The notes under the pieces: model-generated
What the model saw: the letters and a program-made list of their open reading frames with translations, nothing else
Databases searched by the model: none
What the model was told of the DNA's origin: nothing
NCBI GenBank assembly: GCA_947626105.1
Contig: CANQQY010000006.1
Span: 43,300 to 107,299 of the forward strand
Source of the DNA: an uncultured Clostridia bacterium
GTDB taxonomy: Bacteria > Bacillota > Clostridia > Christensenellales > Borkfalkiaceae
Reading direction: 5' to 3'
Length of the DNA stretch: 64,000 nucleotides
Translations under genes and position numbers: made by a program
Part shown: piece after piece, positions 1 through 7,416 of the stretch
Layout: each line of letters opens with the position of its first letter
Position numbering within the stretch: the first letter of the stretch is position 1

Positions 1-136
1 AATGCCCGTCGGACGCGTCGCTTCCGCGGACGGCGACCCCTTTTTCTTTCAAAAGCTGTGCGAGCGCGCTCATGCTCACGCCGCCTATCCCTATGAAATA
101 ACAGCCCGTAATGACCTCGGAATCAATACAAAACAT
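1..136 (-). CDS. murC: UDP-N-acetylmuramate--L-alanine ligase (MurC), N-terminal part
   Basis: The reverse strand from ATG at 136 reads MFCIDSEVITGCYFIGIGG followed by VSMSALAQLLKEKG and GSDASDG, running off the left edge. The glycine-rich GIGGVSMSALA loop and the following GSD are the Rossmann-like N-terminal signature of MurC, which adds L-alanine to UDP-MurNAc in cytoplasmic peptidoglycan precursor synthesis. Only about 45 residues are visible, so the ATP-binding centre is not seen. The start is uncertain: GGAG lies only 1 nt before this ATG, and no other in-frame ATG precedes the motif. It is divergent from spoVG across an AT-rich spacer. Confidence 0.8.
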   Translation of the reverse strand, partial: MFCIDSEVITGCYFIGIGGVSMSALAQLLKEKGVAVRGSDASDGH

Positions 137-208
137 GCTCCATAGTATTCCGTAACATAAAAATTTGGTGAAATTTTCTCTAATTTAACTAAATTTTTTC
201 GATAACTA

Positions 209-237
209 TTGAATTATTTGGAAAAATGTGGTAACAT
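209..237 (+). promoter_or_regulatory. Probable sigma-A promoter of spoVG
   Basis: TTGAAT (209-214), a 17-bp spacer and TAACAT (232-237), with a TG dinucleotide one base before the -10 box (extended -10). It lies in the AT-rich spacer between murC and spoVG. No AGGA/GAAT sigma-H pair was found, although spoVG is sigma-H controlled in Bacillus. Confidence 0.45.
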
Positions 238-270
238 TGTGAATATAAAATTACATTTGGAGGGATACCT

Positions 271-552
271 ATGAAAGTTGGAGATGTGAGGATACGTCAG
301 GTACGCCATTCGGATGGAAAACTTCGAGCCGTGGCGTCTATTACGATTGATGAATGCTTTGTCGTGCATGACATCAGAATTTTTGAGCGCGAGGGAACGC
401 TCCTCGTCGCCATGCCAAGCCGAAAATCGTCGGACGGCGGGTATAAAGACATCGCGCACCCCCTCAATACGGAGACGCGCGAATATATTCAGGGCGTGAT
501 CCTTGACGCTTACAAAAAGTTCCTTGAAGAACAAACGACAGATGCGGAGTAA
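271..552 (+). CDS. spoVG: Septation/sporulation regulator SpoVG
   Basis: This 93-residue protein starts MKVGDVRIRQV and contains the conserved block MPSRKSSDGGYKDIAHP near residues 49-65, diagnostic of SpoVG. SpoVG is a small nucleic-acid-binding regulator affecting asymmetric septation, cell-surface and metabolic genes. The length is normal for the family. AGGGAT lies about 6 nt before the ATG, so the start is firm. It is a single-gene unit with its own promoter and a strong intrinsic terminator just after the stop. SpoVG also occurs in non-sporulating Firmicutes, so it does not by itself prove sporulation; yabP/yabQ further along add to that case. Confidence 0.96.
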   Translation: MKVGDVRIRQVRHSDGKLRAVASITIDECFVVHDIRIFEREGTLLVAMPSRKSSDGGYKDIAHPLNTETREYIQGVILDAYKKFLEEQTTDAE

Positions 553-556
553 AAGT

Positions 557-590
557 CCCCGCCGGTAATGCCGGCGGGGTTCATTTTTTT
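557..590 (+). terminator. Intrinsic terminator after spoVG
   Basis: CCCCGCCGG (557-565) pairs with CCGGCGGGG (571-579) over a TAATG loop, followed by a T-rich tract to 590. It separates spoVG from convergent coaE. Confidence 0.9.
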
Positions 591-1167
591 ATAGACCGAG
601 CAAGGAGAGCGCGTTTTTCACGAAGAGGCGGAGTTCTTCTTTCGACCCATTGTTTTCGATGCAGATCACCCCTTCCTTTCGCCGCTCCTCATCGGAGAGC
701 TGTGCGGCGATGCGGCGGGAGATCGCCTCTTCGGAAAGCCCGTCCCGCGCCATCACCGAACATATCCGCAGATCCTCTTTCCGTTCGACTGCAAGAACGC
801 CGTCGAACAGCTTTTCGTATCCCCCCTCAAACAGGAGCGGGACTTCGGCAAACGATACGGCATGCGCATTCATCTGCGCAAAGAGTTCTTCCATAATGCG
901 CGGATGCGAAAATGCCTCTATCTTGCGGCGGGCAGCTTCATCAGAAAACACAAGCGCGGAAATCGCTGTCTTATCGGGCTCACCCGCTTTGATACAGGAC
1001 GGAAACAGCGCTTTGAGCGCTTCGAGATACGCTTTGTCCTTCCAGAGCGCACGCGAGATCTCGTCACAGGAAAAAACGGGATAGCCAAACTCTTTCAGGA
1101 TCCCGCAAACGGCGGTTTTGCCGCTTCCGATCCCGCCCGTCACGGCATATTTTTTACTTTGCGTCAT
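589..1167 (-). CDS. coaE: Dephospho-CoA kinase
   Basis: The product phosphorylates the ribose 3'-OH of dephospho-CoA with ATP, the last step of coenzyme A synthesis in the cytoplasm. The 192-residue protein has the P-loop GGIGSGKT (residues 11-18), the acidic CDEI motif (34-37) and the HPRI/PLLFE region typical of CoaE. I start at the ATG giving MTQSKKYAVTGG (1167), with GGAAAGAG about 6 nt upstream; an in-frame ATG at 1197 would add ten residues with no family match. The start lies inside the last codons of polA (14-nt overlap), so coaE is probably translated from the polA transcript, a common Firmicutes pairing. Confidence 0.93.
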   Translation of the reverse strand: MTQSKKYAVTGGIGSGKTAVCGILKEFGYPVFSCDEISRALWKDKAYLEALKALFPSCIKAGEPDKTAISALVFSDEAARRKIEAFSHPRIMEELFAQMNAHAVSFAEVPLLFEGGYEKLFDGVLAVERKEDLRICSVMARDGLSEEAISRRIAAQLSDEERRKEGVICIENNGSKEELRLFVKNALSLLGL

Positions 1168-3700
1168 ACCAACTCTTTCCGACGGATACCTCGGCAATGA
1201 GCGGAACGTTCAATTCCACCGCCTTTTCCATCTCCTCTTTTAAGATCTTCTTTGCCTGCTCCGTCTCTTCAAGGGGAACGTCGAGGATCAATTCGTCGTG
1301 GACTTGAAGGACGAGCATCGCCTGCATCCCCTCCTGCTTCAACCGTTTGCAAACCGCCAGCATCGCGATCTTGATGATGTCCGCCGCGCTTCCTTGAAGG
1401 GGCATGTTCATGGCGGCGCGTTCCCCGAACGAACGCTGGTTGTAATTGGGGGATTTCAGCTCTGGAATGTAGCGTTTTCTGCCCAAAATGGTCTTAATAT
1501 ATCCGTTTTCCTTGGCGAAGCGCACGCTCTCATCCATATATTGTTTTACTTCGGGATTCGCTTCGAAATATCGGTTGATGTAACTTTGCGCTTCCGCCTG
1601 CGTCGTTCCGACGTCCTTGGCGAGCCCGAAAGCGCTCATTCCGTAAATGATCCCGAAATTCACGCTCTTGGCGCGCCTCCGCTGCAACGGCGTCACTTCG
1701 GAAATGGGTATGCCAAAGACGAGGGAAGCCGTGGCGGCGTGGATATCGTCCCCCCGCCTGTATGCCTCCGCAAGTTTACGGCAGCCCGAAAAATGCGCGA
1801 GGAGCCTTAGCTCGATCTGGGAATAATCCGCGTCCACAAAGACGTGCCCGGGGCGCGCGATAAATAGTTTCCTGAGCTCCCTACCCTCGTCCGTTTTAAC
1901 GGGAATGTTCTGTAAATTCGGGTTTGCGCTCGACAGCCGCCCCGTCGTCGTCATCGTCTGGTTGTACGTCGTATGGATGACCCCTCCCGTGACGAGCGGG
2001 CGGATCCCGTCGATGTAAGTCGATTGCAGTTTCTGGATCTCGCGGTAACGGAGGATCAAGCGGACGATCTCGTGCTCCTCCGCAAGGCGTTCCAAGACGT
2101 CCGCGCTCGTCGAATACCCGCCGCGCGAATTTCTCTTCGCCCCCTTCGGATCGAAGCCGAGCTTGTCGAAGAGGACTTCAGAAAGCTGAAAGGGCGAATT
2201 GATGTTAAAGTTCTCGACGCCTGCGAGGGTATAGATCTGTTCGGACAAAGAAGAAAGTTCGCGCGTGAATTTCTCGGAAAATTCGGGAAACTTATCGGTA
2301 TCCACGCAGACGCCCGCCCGTTCCATGCCGAACAGCACCCCGATCAGGGGAAGTTCGATGTTTCGGTAAAGTTCCTCTTCCGCAGTCCCCTTTGTTTTCT
2401 TGATCGCTTCCCGATAGGCGAGCATGAGCCCGTACGCGCTGTTTTCATCCGGAAGATCGTAATCTTTGACAAACTGCGAAGGGCTCACCAGCCGAAGATT
2501 GGAGTCCGCGAGATAGCGCAGGAGCGAGACGTCCTCGACGCGGCATCTAACCTCGACGCCGATCTCCGAAAAACGGTGGAGAAGATATTTAAGGTCGGGA
2601 ACGATCGCCAGCCGATCGCCCGAGAACAGCCCTTCGATGACGGGGAGAAGCTCGCCGAAGAAAAAGCCGTTTTGCAAAAAATTCTCGCGCAGGGGGAAAA
2701 TGTACTCGGTTTTTCCCGAAAATACATGGCAGGAACTCGCTTCAAGGCAAAAAGAGAACTCTTTAATTTCGGGGATCAGAGCCATAAAACTGCCGATATC
2801 GGTACAATTTACGGTATCGACGGACAACTTTTTGGTCTGCACGAAATATTCGTTGTCTACAAGCGAACGGAATTCGAGCTTCGAAAAATATTCGCGCGCT
2901 TCCTCCGGGAAGGGAAGCGTAAGTATACAGTCCTCCAAAGTCGTATCGAGCGGAACATTCAGAATGATCGTCGCGAGCGTATGCGAAAGGTCCGCCATCA
3001 CCCTCCCCTCTTCAAGTTTCCTTTTCAGGGAAGCGGAGAGTTCGTCCAAATGGCGGTAGATCTCCTCTACGGTGCCGTAGCGGCGGAGAAGTTCCATTGC
3101 GCTCTTGGGACCCACCCCCTTGACGCCGGGGATATTGTCCGAAGAGTCGCCCATGAGCGCCTTCTCCTCAATGATTTGGAGCGGCATGAGACCGACTTTT
3201 TCGTAAAAATTTCCATTTGACAGAAGGTCGATCTCCGTCACGCCCCGCTTTGTAAAACAGACGCTCACATTCTCGTTGACAAGCTGGTAGGAATCCCTGT
3301 CCCCCGTATAGATCAAAACGTCTGTATCGGGGAATTTGCGGGAGAGCGTCCCGATCACGTCGTCCGCTTCGAAGCCCTCTTTTTCAACGATGCAGATCCG
3401 CATGGCGCGGAGCGCCTCTTTCAGCATGGGAACCTGTACGACAAGTTCCTCGGGCATGGGCGAGCGGGTCGCCTTGTATGCGTCGTACATCTTATGGCGA
3501 AACGTGGGCGCATGAAGGTCGAACGCGACCGCAAAATATTCGGGCGAGACCGTATCAATGATCTTAAAGATGAGCTTTACAAACCCGAAAATGCCGTTCG
3601 TCGGGACGCCGTCCTTGGTCGTGAAGATGTTCATCGCATAAAAAGCCCTGTTCAAAAGACTGTTGCCGTCCACCAGAACAAGTTTTTTTCTTTCGCCCAT
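1154..3700 (-). CDS. polA: DNA polymerase I
   Basis: This 848-residue family-A polymerase acts in Okazaki fragment maturation and repair. The N-terminal 5'-3' nuclease is intact (VLVDGNSLLNRAF near residue 10, TGDRDSYQL, GDSSDNIPGVKGVG). The C-terminal polymerase has motif A DADYSQIELRLLAHFSG, motif B RRRAKSVNFGIIYG and motif C QVHDELILD. The middle 3'-5' exonuclease domain is degenerate: the usual DTE motif reads FCLEA, and the later aspartates are not evident, so proofreading is probably lost, as in Bacillus and Thermus enzymes. The start at 3700 (MGERKK) has AGAGGTG six nt upstream; the longer in-frame extension is rejected. Confidence 0.96.
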   Translation of the reverse strand: MGERKKLVLVDGNSLLNRAFYAMNIFTTKDGVPTNGIFGFVKLIFKIIDTVSPEYFAVAFDLHAPTFRHKMYDAYKATRSPMPEELVVQVPMLKEALRAMRICIVEKEGFEADDVIGTLSRKFPDTDVLIYTGDRDSYQLVNENVSVCFTKRGVTEIDLLSNGNFYEKVGLMPLQIIEEKALMGDSSDNIPGVKGVGPKSAMELLRRYGTVEEIYRHLDELSASLKRKLEEGRVMADLSHTLATIILNVPLDTTLEDCILTLPFPEEAREYFSKLEFRSLVDNEYFVQTKKLSVDTVNCTDIGSFMALIPEIKEFSFCLEASSCHVFSGKTEYIFPLRENFLQNGFFFGELLPVIEGLFSGDRLAIVPDLKYLLHRFSEIGVEVRCRVEDVSLLRYLADSNLRLVSPSQFVKDYDLPDENSAYGLMLAYREAIKKTKGTAEEELYRNIELPLIGVLFGMERAGVCVDTDKFPEFSEKFTRELSSLSEQIYTLAGVENFNINSPFQLSEVLFDKLGFDPKGAKRNSRGGYSTSADVLERLAEEHEIVRLILRYREIQKLQSTYIDGIRPLVTGGVIHTTYNQTMTTTGRLSSANPNLQNIPVKTDEGRELRKLFIARPGHVFVDADYSQIELRLLAHFSGCRKLAEAYRRGDDIHAATASLVFGIPISEVTPLQRRRAKSVNFGIIYGMSAFGLAKDVGTTQAEAQSYINRYFEANPEVKQYMDESVRFAKENGYIKTILGRKRYIPELKSPNYNQRSFGERAAMNMPLQGSAADIIKIAMLAVCKRLKQEGMQAMLVLQVHDELILDVPLEETEQAKKILKEEMEKAVELNVPLIAEVSVGKSWYDAK

Positions 3701-3768
3701 ATGATTCACCTCTTTTCGGATATTGTACCATGCTTTTCTTTTTTTTGCAAGAAAATCGGGGAAATCGC

Positions 3769-3797
3769 TTGCTTTTTTCCCGGCTTTATTATATAAT
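3769..3797 (+). promoter_or_regulatory. Promoter of tRNA-Leu
   Basis: TTGCTT (3769-3774), 17-bp spacer, perfect TATAAT (3792-3797), ending 11 nt before the mature tRNA 5' end. Geometry fits transcription starting at or just before the tRNA. Confidence 0.7.
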
Positions 3798-3808
3798 TCC
3801 ATTGTTGC

Positions 3809-3895
3809 GCCGGTGTGGTGGAATTGGCAGACGCGCTGGACTCAAAATCCTGTGGTAGTGATACCGTATCGGTTCGACCCCGATCACCGGCACCA
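3809..3895 (+). tRNA. tRNA-Leu (anticodon CAA)
   Basis: The acceptor stem GCCGGTG (3809-3815) pairs with CACCGGC (3885-3891), followed by discriminator A and an encoded CCA end. The anticodon loop CTCAAAA places CAA at 3843-3845. A long variable arm (TGTGGTAGTGATACC) and the T-loop GGTTCGACCCC fit a class II leucine tRNA reading UUG codons. The anticodon stem carries one T-T mismatch. An intrinsic terminator follows within a few bases. Confidence 0.95.
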
Positions 3896-3898
3896 GAA

Positions 3899-3926
3899 AA
3901 CGCCCCCTATAAAGGAGCGTTTTTTT
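3899..3926 (+). terminator. Intrinsic terminator after tRNA-Leu
   Basis: AACGCCCC (3899-3906) pairs with GGAGCGTT (3914-3921) with one mismatch, loop CTATAAA, then seven Ts. The hairpin is the first part of the 78-bp repeat unit duplicated at 4078. Confidence 0.8.
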
Positions 3927-3978
3927 GGTGCCGTGAAGGGATCGGACAATTCGTTCGACCCCGCGCGAGAAGGCGGGC
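3901..3978 (+). repeat. 78-bp hairpin-plus-core repeat, copy A
   Basis: The unit consists of a terminator hairpin followed by a 52-bp core that begins GGTGCCGTGAAGGGATC and contains CAATTCGTTCGACCCCG. It recurs 177 bp away (4078-4155) with a single mismatch, in the hairpin arm. A third, diverged core is at 5683-5725. The core carries pieces resembling a tRNA end: GTTCGACCCCG like a T-arm, and TGGTGCCG like the complement of the tRNA-Leu acceptor end. No coding role is apparent. Confidence 0.85.
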
Positions 3979-4077
3979 GCGGAATGTGGAGTTTTTCGCT
4001 CTGCCGACCCCGCCGACGAAGCTCTCGAGCCGCTTGCGGCGAAGAGATCACCGGCACTGTGTTGCTATGAGCTTTTG

Positions 4078-4155
4078 CGCCCCCTATAAAGGGGCGTTTT
4101 TTTGGTGCCGTGAAGGGATCGGACAATTCGTTCGACCCCGCGCGAGAAGGCGGGC
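4078..4155 (+). repeat. 78-bp hairpin-plus-core repeat, copy B
   Basis: This is a near-identical second copy of the unit at 3901-3978. The hairpin CGCCCC (4078-4083) / GGGGCG (4091-4096) is perfect here and is followed by seven Ts and then the 52-bp core. No gene precedes it on the plus strand, so the hairpin is probably a by-product of duplication rather than a needed terminator. Confidence 0.85.
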
Positions 4156-4203
4156 AGGAAGCTCGCCGACGGGCGTACGTGGAACCGAGAAGGTGTCTCG
4201 CTG

Positions 4204-4286
4204 CCCCCTTTCAGGGGAAAATCTCCGCCCCCCTCGCTTCCCCTCGTAGGGGAAGTACCCGCGTTAGCGGGGGATAGGGTTTTCGA
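4204..4286. repeat. Cluster of GC-rich short palindromes
   Basis: CCCCTTTCAGGGG, TTCCCCTCGTAGGGGAA and CCCGCGTTAGCGGG follow one another with almost no spacing, then GATAGGGTTTTCGAAACCCC. Each folds into a short stem. Together with the flanking repeats they fill the 590-bp stretch between tRNA-Leu and the next gene, where I see no coding sequence. Repeats of this look are widespread in gut Clostridia (recollection, not a search). Confidence 0.6.
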
Positions 4287-4290
4287 AACC

Positions 4291-4440
4291 CCTCTGTCAC
4301 TCGCGTTGCTCGTGACATCTCCCCTGGAAGGGGCGACAAGAGCCTCTGTCACTCGTAAACTCGTGACATCTCCCCTATGAGGGGCGACAAAAGCTTCTCA
4401 CTCGCGTTGCTCGTGACATCGTCTCATGCGGCGACAAGTA
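4291..4440. repeat. Three tandem ~51-bp palindromic units
   Basis: Units at 4291-4342, 4343-4393 and 4394-4440 share the layout CTCTGTCACTCG, a short spacer, CTCGTGACATCTCCCCT, a short spacer, AGGGGCGACAA. Each unit therefore has two stems, GTCAC..GTGAC and CCCCT..AGGGG. The third is shorter and diverged. Unit ends are not separated by unique spacers, so this is not a CRISPR array. Function unknown. Confidence 0.8.
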
Positions 4441-4482
4441 ACACCCCTTCCGTTCGACCCCCGCGGAAGTCGGGAACAAAAC

Positions 4483-5583
4483 TCACACAACGATCAGCGG
4501 AACGAGCATTTCGTCGGTGAGCGAAGTGTGGTGCCCCTTAAACGGGTGGGAGCGGGGCGTGAGGTTCATTATCTTTTTCGTCGTACCGACGGCGATATAG
4601 TCGCCGAGCAGGCGTGCATGTTCGCCTCTCATATTTCCGCCGAAATAGTTCTCGCAGATGAGCTGCTCCGTAGGAAACAGCGCAAAATCTTTTCCGTATT
4701 TTTCGAGAAACAGCGTTTCGAATGCCCTCTCCCTCCCCTCTTTCACCTTGAAGGCGGTCGCCCGCGCCTCCAAATATGGTCTCCATTCAAGAAGAGAAAG
4801 GAGATCTTCATCCAAATACAGATCATACCTGCCGTCGATATCCACCTGCCCGTGGTCGGCTGTCACGATCAGGAGCGTGTCCTTTTTTTCGCGCGCGAAC
4901 CCTTCGACGCTACGCTCCAATGCGCCGATCGTCTCCTTCGCCTTCGCCGAAGTCACCCCGAAGCGATGCATCACCGCATCGGGCTGTGTGCAATAGGCAT
5001 AGACGAACTGTTTCCCATCCTTCGCGCATACCCGTTTCAACTGCAAAAACAACTCGTCTATGCTCGTCCAAACGTACCTGTTCTCCTCTTCCTGCCCGAA
5101 GTGCGGCACGACGACATTGACCGTATATTCGCCCGAAGTGCGGCGGTAGAACGGGGTTGTGGGCAGCCTGCGCCTTGCAAACCCGTGCGGGACGGCTTCT
5201 CCCGTATAGGAATCGACGTCCTCGAAGATATCGACAGCCCTTTTCAGTTCTTCGAAATATAAGCTCCAACCGAACCAACCGTGCTCCATCGGATAGGAAT
5301 TCGTCTGAATGGAGGTCGTCGCGTTGGTCGTCGTCGAAGGAAAGACGGACGTGAGCACGCGCGTGACGTTCTTCCGGAAAAAGCCGCTTGGGGCGGCATT
5401 TCTTTCAAGCGGATGCATTCCCATTCCGTCCAAGAGAAGAAAGACGACGTTTTTATACCCCCCGCGTAGGGCGTTTGAAAGCTCAAAAAGCTCGGGCTTG
5501 TCGTTTTGTGCCCCTAAAAACGCCGCAAGGCTCGCGGATAGATTGACAATGCTTCTTTCAAAATCTGGCTTTATGAGCTCCAT
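4483..5583 (-). CDS. Alkaline phosphatase superfamily phosphodiesterase/pyrophosphatase-like protein
   Basis: This 366-residue protein has the type I phosphodiesterase/nucleotide pyrophosphatase fold signature. A metal-binding FLLLDGMG lies near residues 48-55, a nucleophile-region FPSTTTNATTS near 81-91, TADHGQVDI near 240, and a C-terminal SHPFKGHHTSL that supplies further metal ligands. Such enzymes cleave phosphodiester or pyrophosphate bonds; the substrate cannot be told from sequence. No signal peptide is visible, so it is probably cytoplasmic. The start has GGAGGTG five nt upstream. It is a single gene between the repeat island and a small lipoprotein gene. Confidence 0.8.
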   Translation of the reverse strand: MELIKPDFERSIVNLSASLAAFLGAQNDKPELFELSNALRGGYKNVVFLLLDGMGMHPLERNAAPSGFFRKNVTRVLTSVFPSTTTNATTSIQTNSYPMEHGWFGWSLYFEELKRAVDIFEDVDSYTGEAVPHGFARRRLPTTPFYRRTSGEYTVNVVVPHFGQEEENRYVWTSIDELFLQLKRVCAKDGKQFVYAYCTQPDAVMHRFGVTSAKAKETIGALERSVEGFAREKKDTLLIVTADHGQVDIDGRYDLYLDEDLLSLLEWRPYLEARATAFKVKEGRERAFETLFLEKYGKDFALFPTEQLICENYFGGNMRGEHARLLGDYIAVGTTKKIMNLTPRSHPFKGHHTSLTDEMLVPLIVV

Positions 5584-5643
5584 CGACGCACCTCCGCTTT
5601 GATTGTATCATAAAACCGCGCCCCGCGCAAGGCGAATGCATAG

Positions 5644-5678
5644 AAAAAACCAACCCAATTCTGTTTGAATTGGATTGG
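5644..5678 (-). terminator. Intrinsic terminator of the small lipoprotein gene
   Basis: Read on the minus strand, a 12-bp stem (complement of 5667-5678 with 5650-5661, one G-T pair) with a 5-nt loop is followed by six Ts (5644-5649). It lies about 90 nt past the lipoprotein stop at 5767. Confidence 0.8.
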
Positions 5679-5682
5679 GCGT

Positions 5683-5725
5683 GGTGCCGTGACGGGATCA
5701 GGCAATTCGTTCGGCCCCGCGCGAG
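5683..5725 (+). repeat. Diverged third copy of the tRNA-proximal repeat core
   Basis: GGTGCCGTGACGGGATC, then CAATTCGTTCGGCCCCG, matches the cores at 3927 and 4104 with about four substitutions over 43 bp. As in the other copies, a hairpin abuts its 5' side (5650-5678), although that hairpin's sequence is unrelated. The pairing of core and hairpin is thus conserved in three copies. Confidence 0.75.
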
Positions 5726-5766
5726 GACGAAAATCGCCCCACCGATTCCATACTCCGCTCTCATTT

Positions 5767-6195
5767 CTATTTATACATAAAAACATGCTCGGCTATATGA
5801 TTGTCCCTTACCGTTACAAGATTTTCATGCGTCAAAATCCCAGCGTCGAACGCCTCTTGCAGCGAGTAAAATTCATGGTCTTTCCAAACCCTAAGAGGGT
5901 ATCCGGCATAATTGTAACGAAATTCCACTCCGTCGACCGTTTCTTCACCCTCCTCTCCGGGCACCAAGTCGTGCTTCAATATGACAACATGGACGTCCCC
6001 AAACTCACCGTAGCACTCGACGATCACCTTATCTTCCGTTTTGACCCGCTCTTTCCATTCGTCACCTATCTTTTCATGCACGGATCGGTCGTCAAACTCG
6101 GCTTGGCCGTCCTGCTCGCCTCGGTTACACGCAGAAATGGAAAACGAAAAGCAAATAATCAACAAGACTGTTAAGAATAATTGTGATTTCTTCAT
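5767..6195 (-). CDS. Small lipoprotein of unknown function
   Basis: I do not recognise a family. The 142-residue product starts MKKSQLFLTVLLIICFSFSISAC, a clear lipoprotein signal peptide with lipobox SISAC (Cys 23). The mature part is acidic (RGEQDGQAEFDDRSVHEK), contains a WKERVKTEDKVIVECYGEFGDVHVVIL segment that looks like a small beta domain, and has a C-terminal region with RDNHIAEHVF. It should be anchored on the outer face of the membrane. GGAGG stands 4 nt before the chosen ATG; the longer in-frame extension lacks a signal peptide and is rejected. A terminator follows at 5644-5678. Confidence 0.75.
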   Translation of the reverse strand: MKKSQLFLTVLLIICFSFSISACNRGEQDGQAEFDDRSVHEKIGDEWKERVKTEDKVIVECYGEFGDVHVVILKHDLVPGEEGEETVDGVEFRYNYAGYPLRVWKDHEFYSLQEAFDAGILTHENLVTVRDNHIAEHVFMYK

Positions 6196-6365
6196 AGAAC
6201 CTCCGCCTTCATATCTGTTTATCGTACACTCGAAAGCCACGCTTTCCATATCGCAAGAAGGCTTCCCGAAAATTAAAACGTTTCGGAAAACGCTTTTGTG
6301 ACGCTTTTCGAAAAAAAGAAAGCAAATCAAAGGTCTGTCCCATCTGTTTTCTTACGATGATTGCA

Positions 6366-6394
6366 TTGATATTTTTGTCGCAATATGCTATAAT
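6366..6394 (+). promoter_or_regulatory. Promoter of the DUF1848 gene
   Basis: TTGATA (6366-6371), 17-bp spacer, TATAAT (6389-6394) with an extended TGC just upstream. It leaves a leader of about 40 nt before the ATG at 6440. Confidence 0.7.
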
Positions 6395-6439
6395 CCTTGT
6401 AACGCTTCCGTCCGTGATACTTTTCTTTGGGGGAAACCG

Positions 6440-7384
6440 ATGATCCTTAACGTGGGACTTAGAACGGATATCGTTCATCATTATCATGAATGGCTCTTCA
6501 ACCGTTTCGACGAGGGAATCGTCTATGCACGGAATCCCCTCTTTGAAAGACGCATCAATATCTATGAACTTACGCCCGAAAAAATCGATGCGGTCGTCTT
6601 CTGTTCCAAAAATTATCGGCCCGCCCTCGAAAGGATCGACGAGATCGCAAGCCGTTACCGCACCTATTTTTTCTATACGATAACGGGATATGAAGAAGAT
6701 CTCGAGCCCACATCTCCCCCCATTCGGGAGCGGATCGAAACGCTCAAAGAGCTCTCGAGAATCGTCGGAAAGGAAAAACTCGTCTGGCGGTACGACCCCG
6801 TTCTGCTCACAAAAAAATATACGGTGGCGCGGCATATGGAGACATTTGCGGCTCTTTCCGAAGAGATCGCTCCCTTCGTGAGCGGCGCCGTGTTCTCCTT
6901 TGTGGAGATGTTCATCAAAATCGGACACCGCATCCCCGACGTGACTATGATAACGAAGGCGCAGAAGCATGAGATTGCGAAGGGCTTGGGGACGATCGCA
7001 CAAAAGAACCGTCTCCCCTTGCAGATCTGCTGTGCGGAGACGGGTTACGAGGAATACGGGATCAAGCGCACGGGCTGCGTCACGCTCGAAGCGCTGGGAC
7101 GGGCGAACAAATGCAGTTTCCGTTCGATGCCGCATCTCGGGAACAAGGCAGGTTGCCTGTGCATCGTCAGCCGCGACGTGGGATGGTATGATTCCTGCCC
7201 GAGCGAATGCAAATATTGCAACGCAAACAGAGGGATCGAAAGCGTCCGCGATAACTTTCTCCGCCATGATCCCGCCTCCCCCCTTCTCATCGGGCACGTC
7301 CATAAGAACGACCAGTTGATGCACGGGATCCAGAACAGCTTTCTGCTGCACGACGGCAGACAGATCTCTCTCTTCGATCTGTAA
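6440..7384 (+). CDS. DUF1848 family protein
   Basis: This 314-residue protein matches the DUF1848 pattern: an N-terminal LRTDIVHHYHEWLFNRFDEG block, a central barrel-like part, and a C-terminal cluster with CCAETGYEEYGI and DSCPSECKYCNANRG. The late CxxxCxxC could bind an iron-sulfur cluster. Members are often described as radical-SAM-like, but the biochemical role is unknown. GGGGGAAACCG precedes the ATG. It is monocistronic, with its own extended -10 promoter and a terminator. The overlap of its terminator with the convergent methyltransferase gene is typical of tight packing. Confidence 0.85.
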   Translation: MILNVGLRTDIVHHYHEWLFNRFDEGIVYARNPLFERRINIYELTPEKIDAVVFCSKNYRPALERIDEIASRYRTYFFYTITGYEEDLEPTSPPIRERIETLKELSRIVGKEKLVWRYDPVLLTKKYTVARHMETFAALSEEIAPFVSGAVFSFVEMFIKIGHRIPDVTMITKAQKHEIAKGLGTIAQKNRLPLQICCAETGYEEYGIKRTGCVTLEALGRANKCSFRSMPHLGNKAGCLCIVSRDVGWYDSCPSECKYCNANRGIESVRDNFLRHDPASPLLIGHVHKNDQLMHGIQNSFLLHDGRQISLFDL

Positions 7385-7387
7385 AAG

Positions 7388-7416
7388 ATCCGCCTTTACG
7401 GGCGGATTTCATTTTC
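7388..7416 (+). terminator. Intrinsic terminator after the DUF1848 gene
   Basis: ATCCGCC (7388-7394) pairs with GGCGGAT (7401-7407) over TTTACG, followed by a T-rich stretch. It overlaps the 3' end of the convergent gene. Confidence 0.8.

Noticed and set aside
141..162. A seventh, reversed copy of the dispersed element near murC
   Set aside because: CATAGTATTCCGTAACATAA resembles the element but lacks two bases and both central palindromes; too weak to count.
3884..4352. Minus-strand frames with SNELSDPFTAPKKRPF-like text
   Set aside because: These are translations of the tRNA-proximal repeats, without ribosome sites or family similarity.
4291..4440. Possible CRISPR array
   Set aside because: Units are contiguous without unique spacers, only three occur, each has two internal palindromes, and no cas gene is present.
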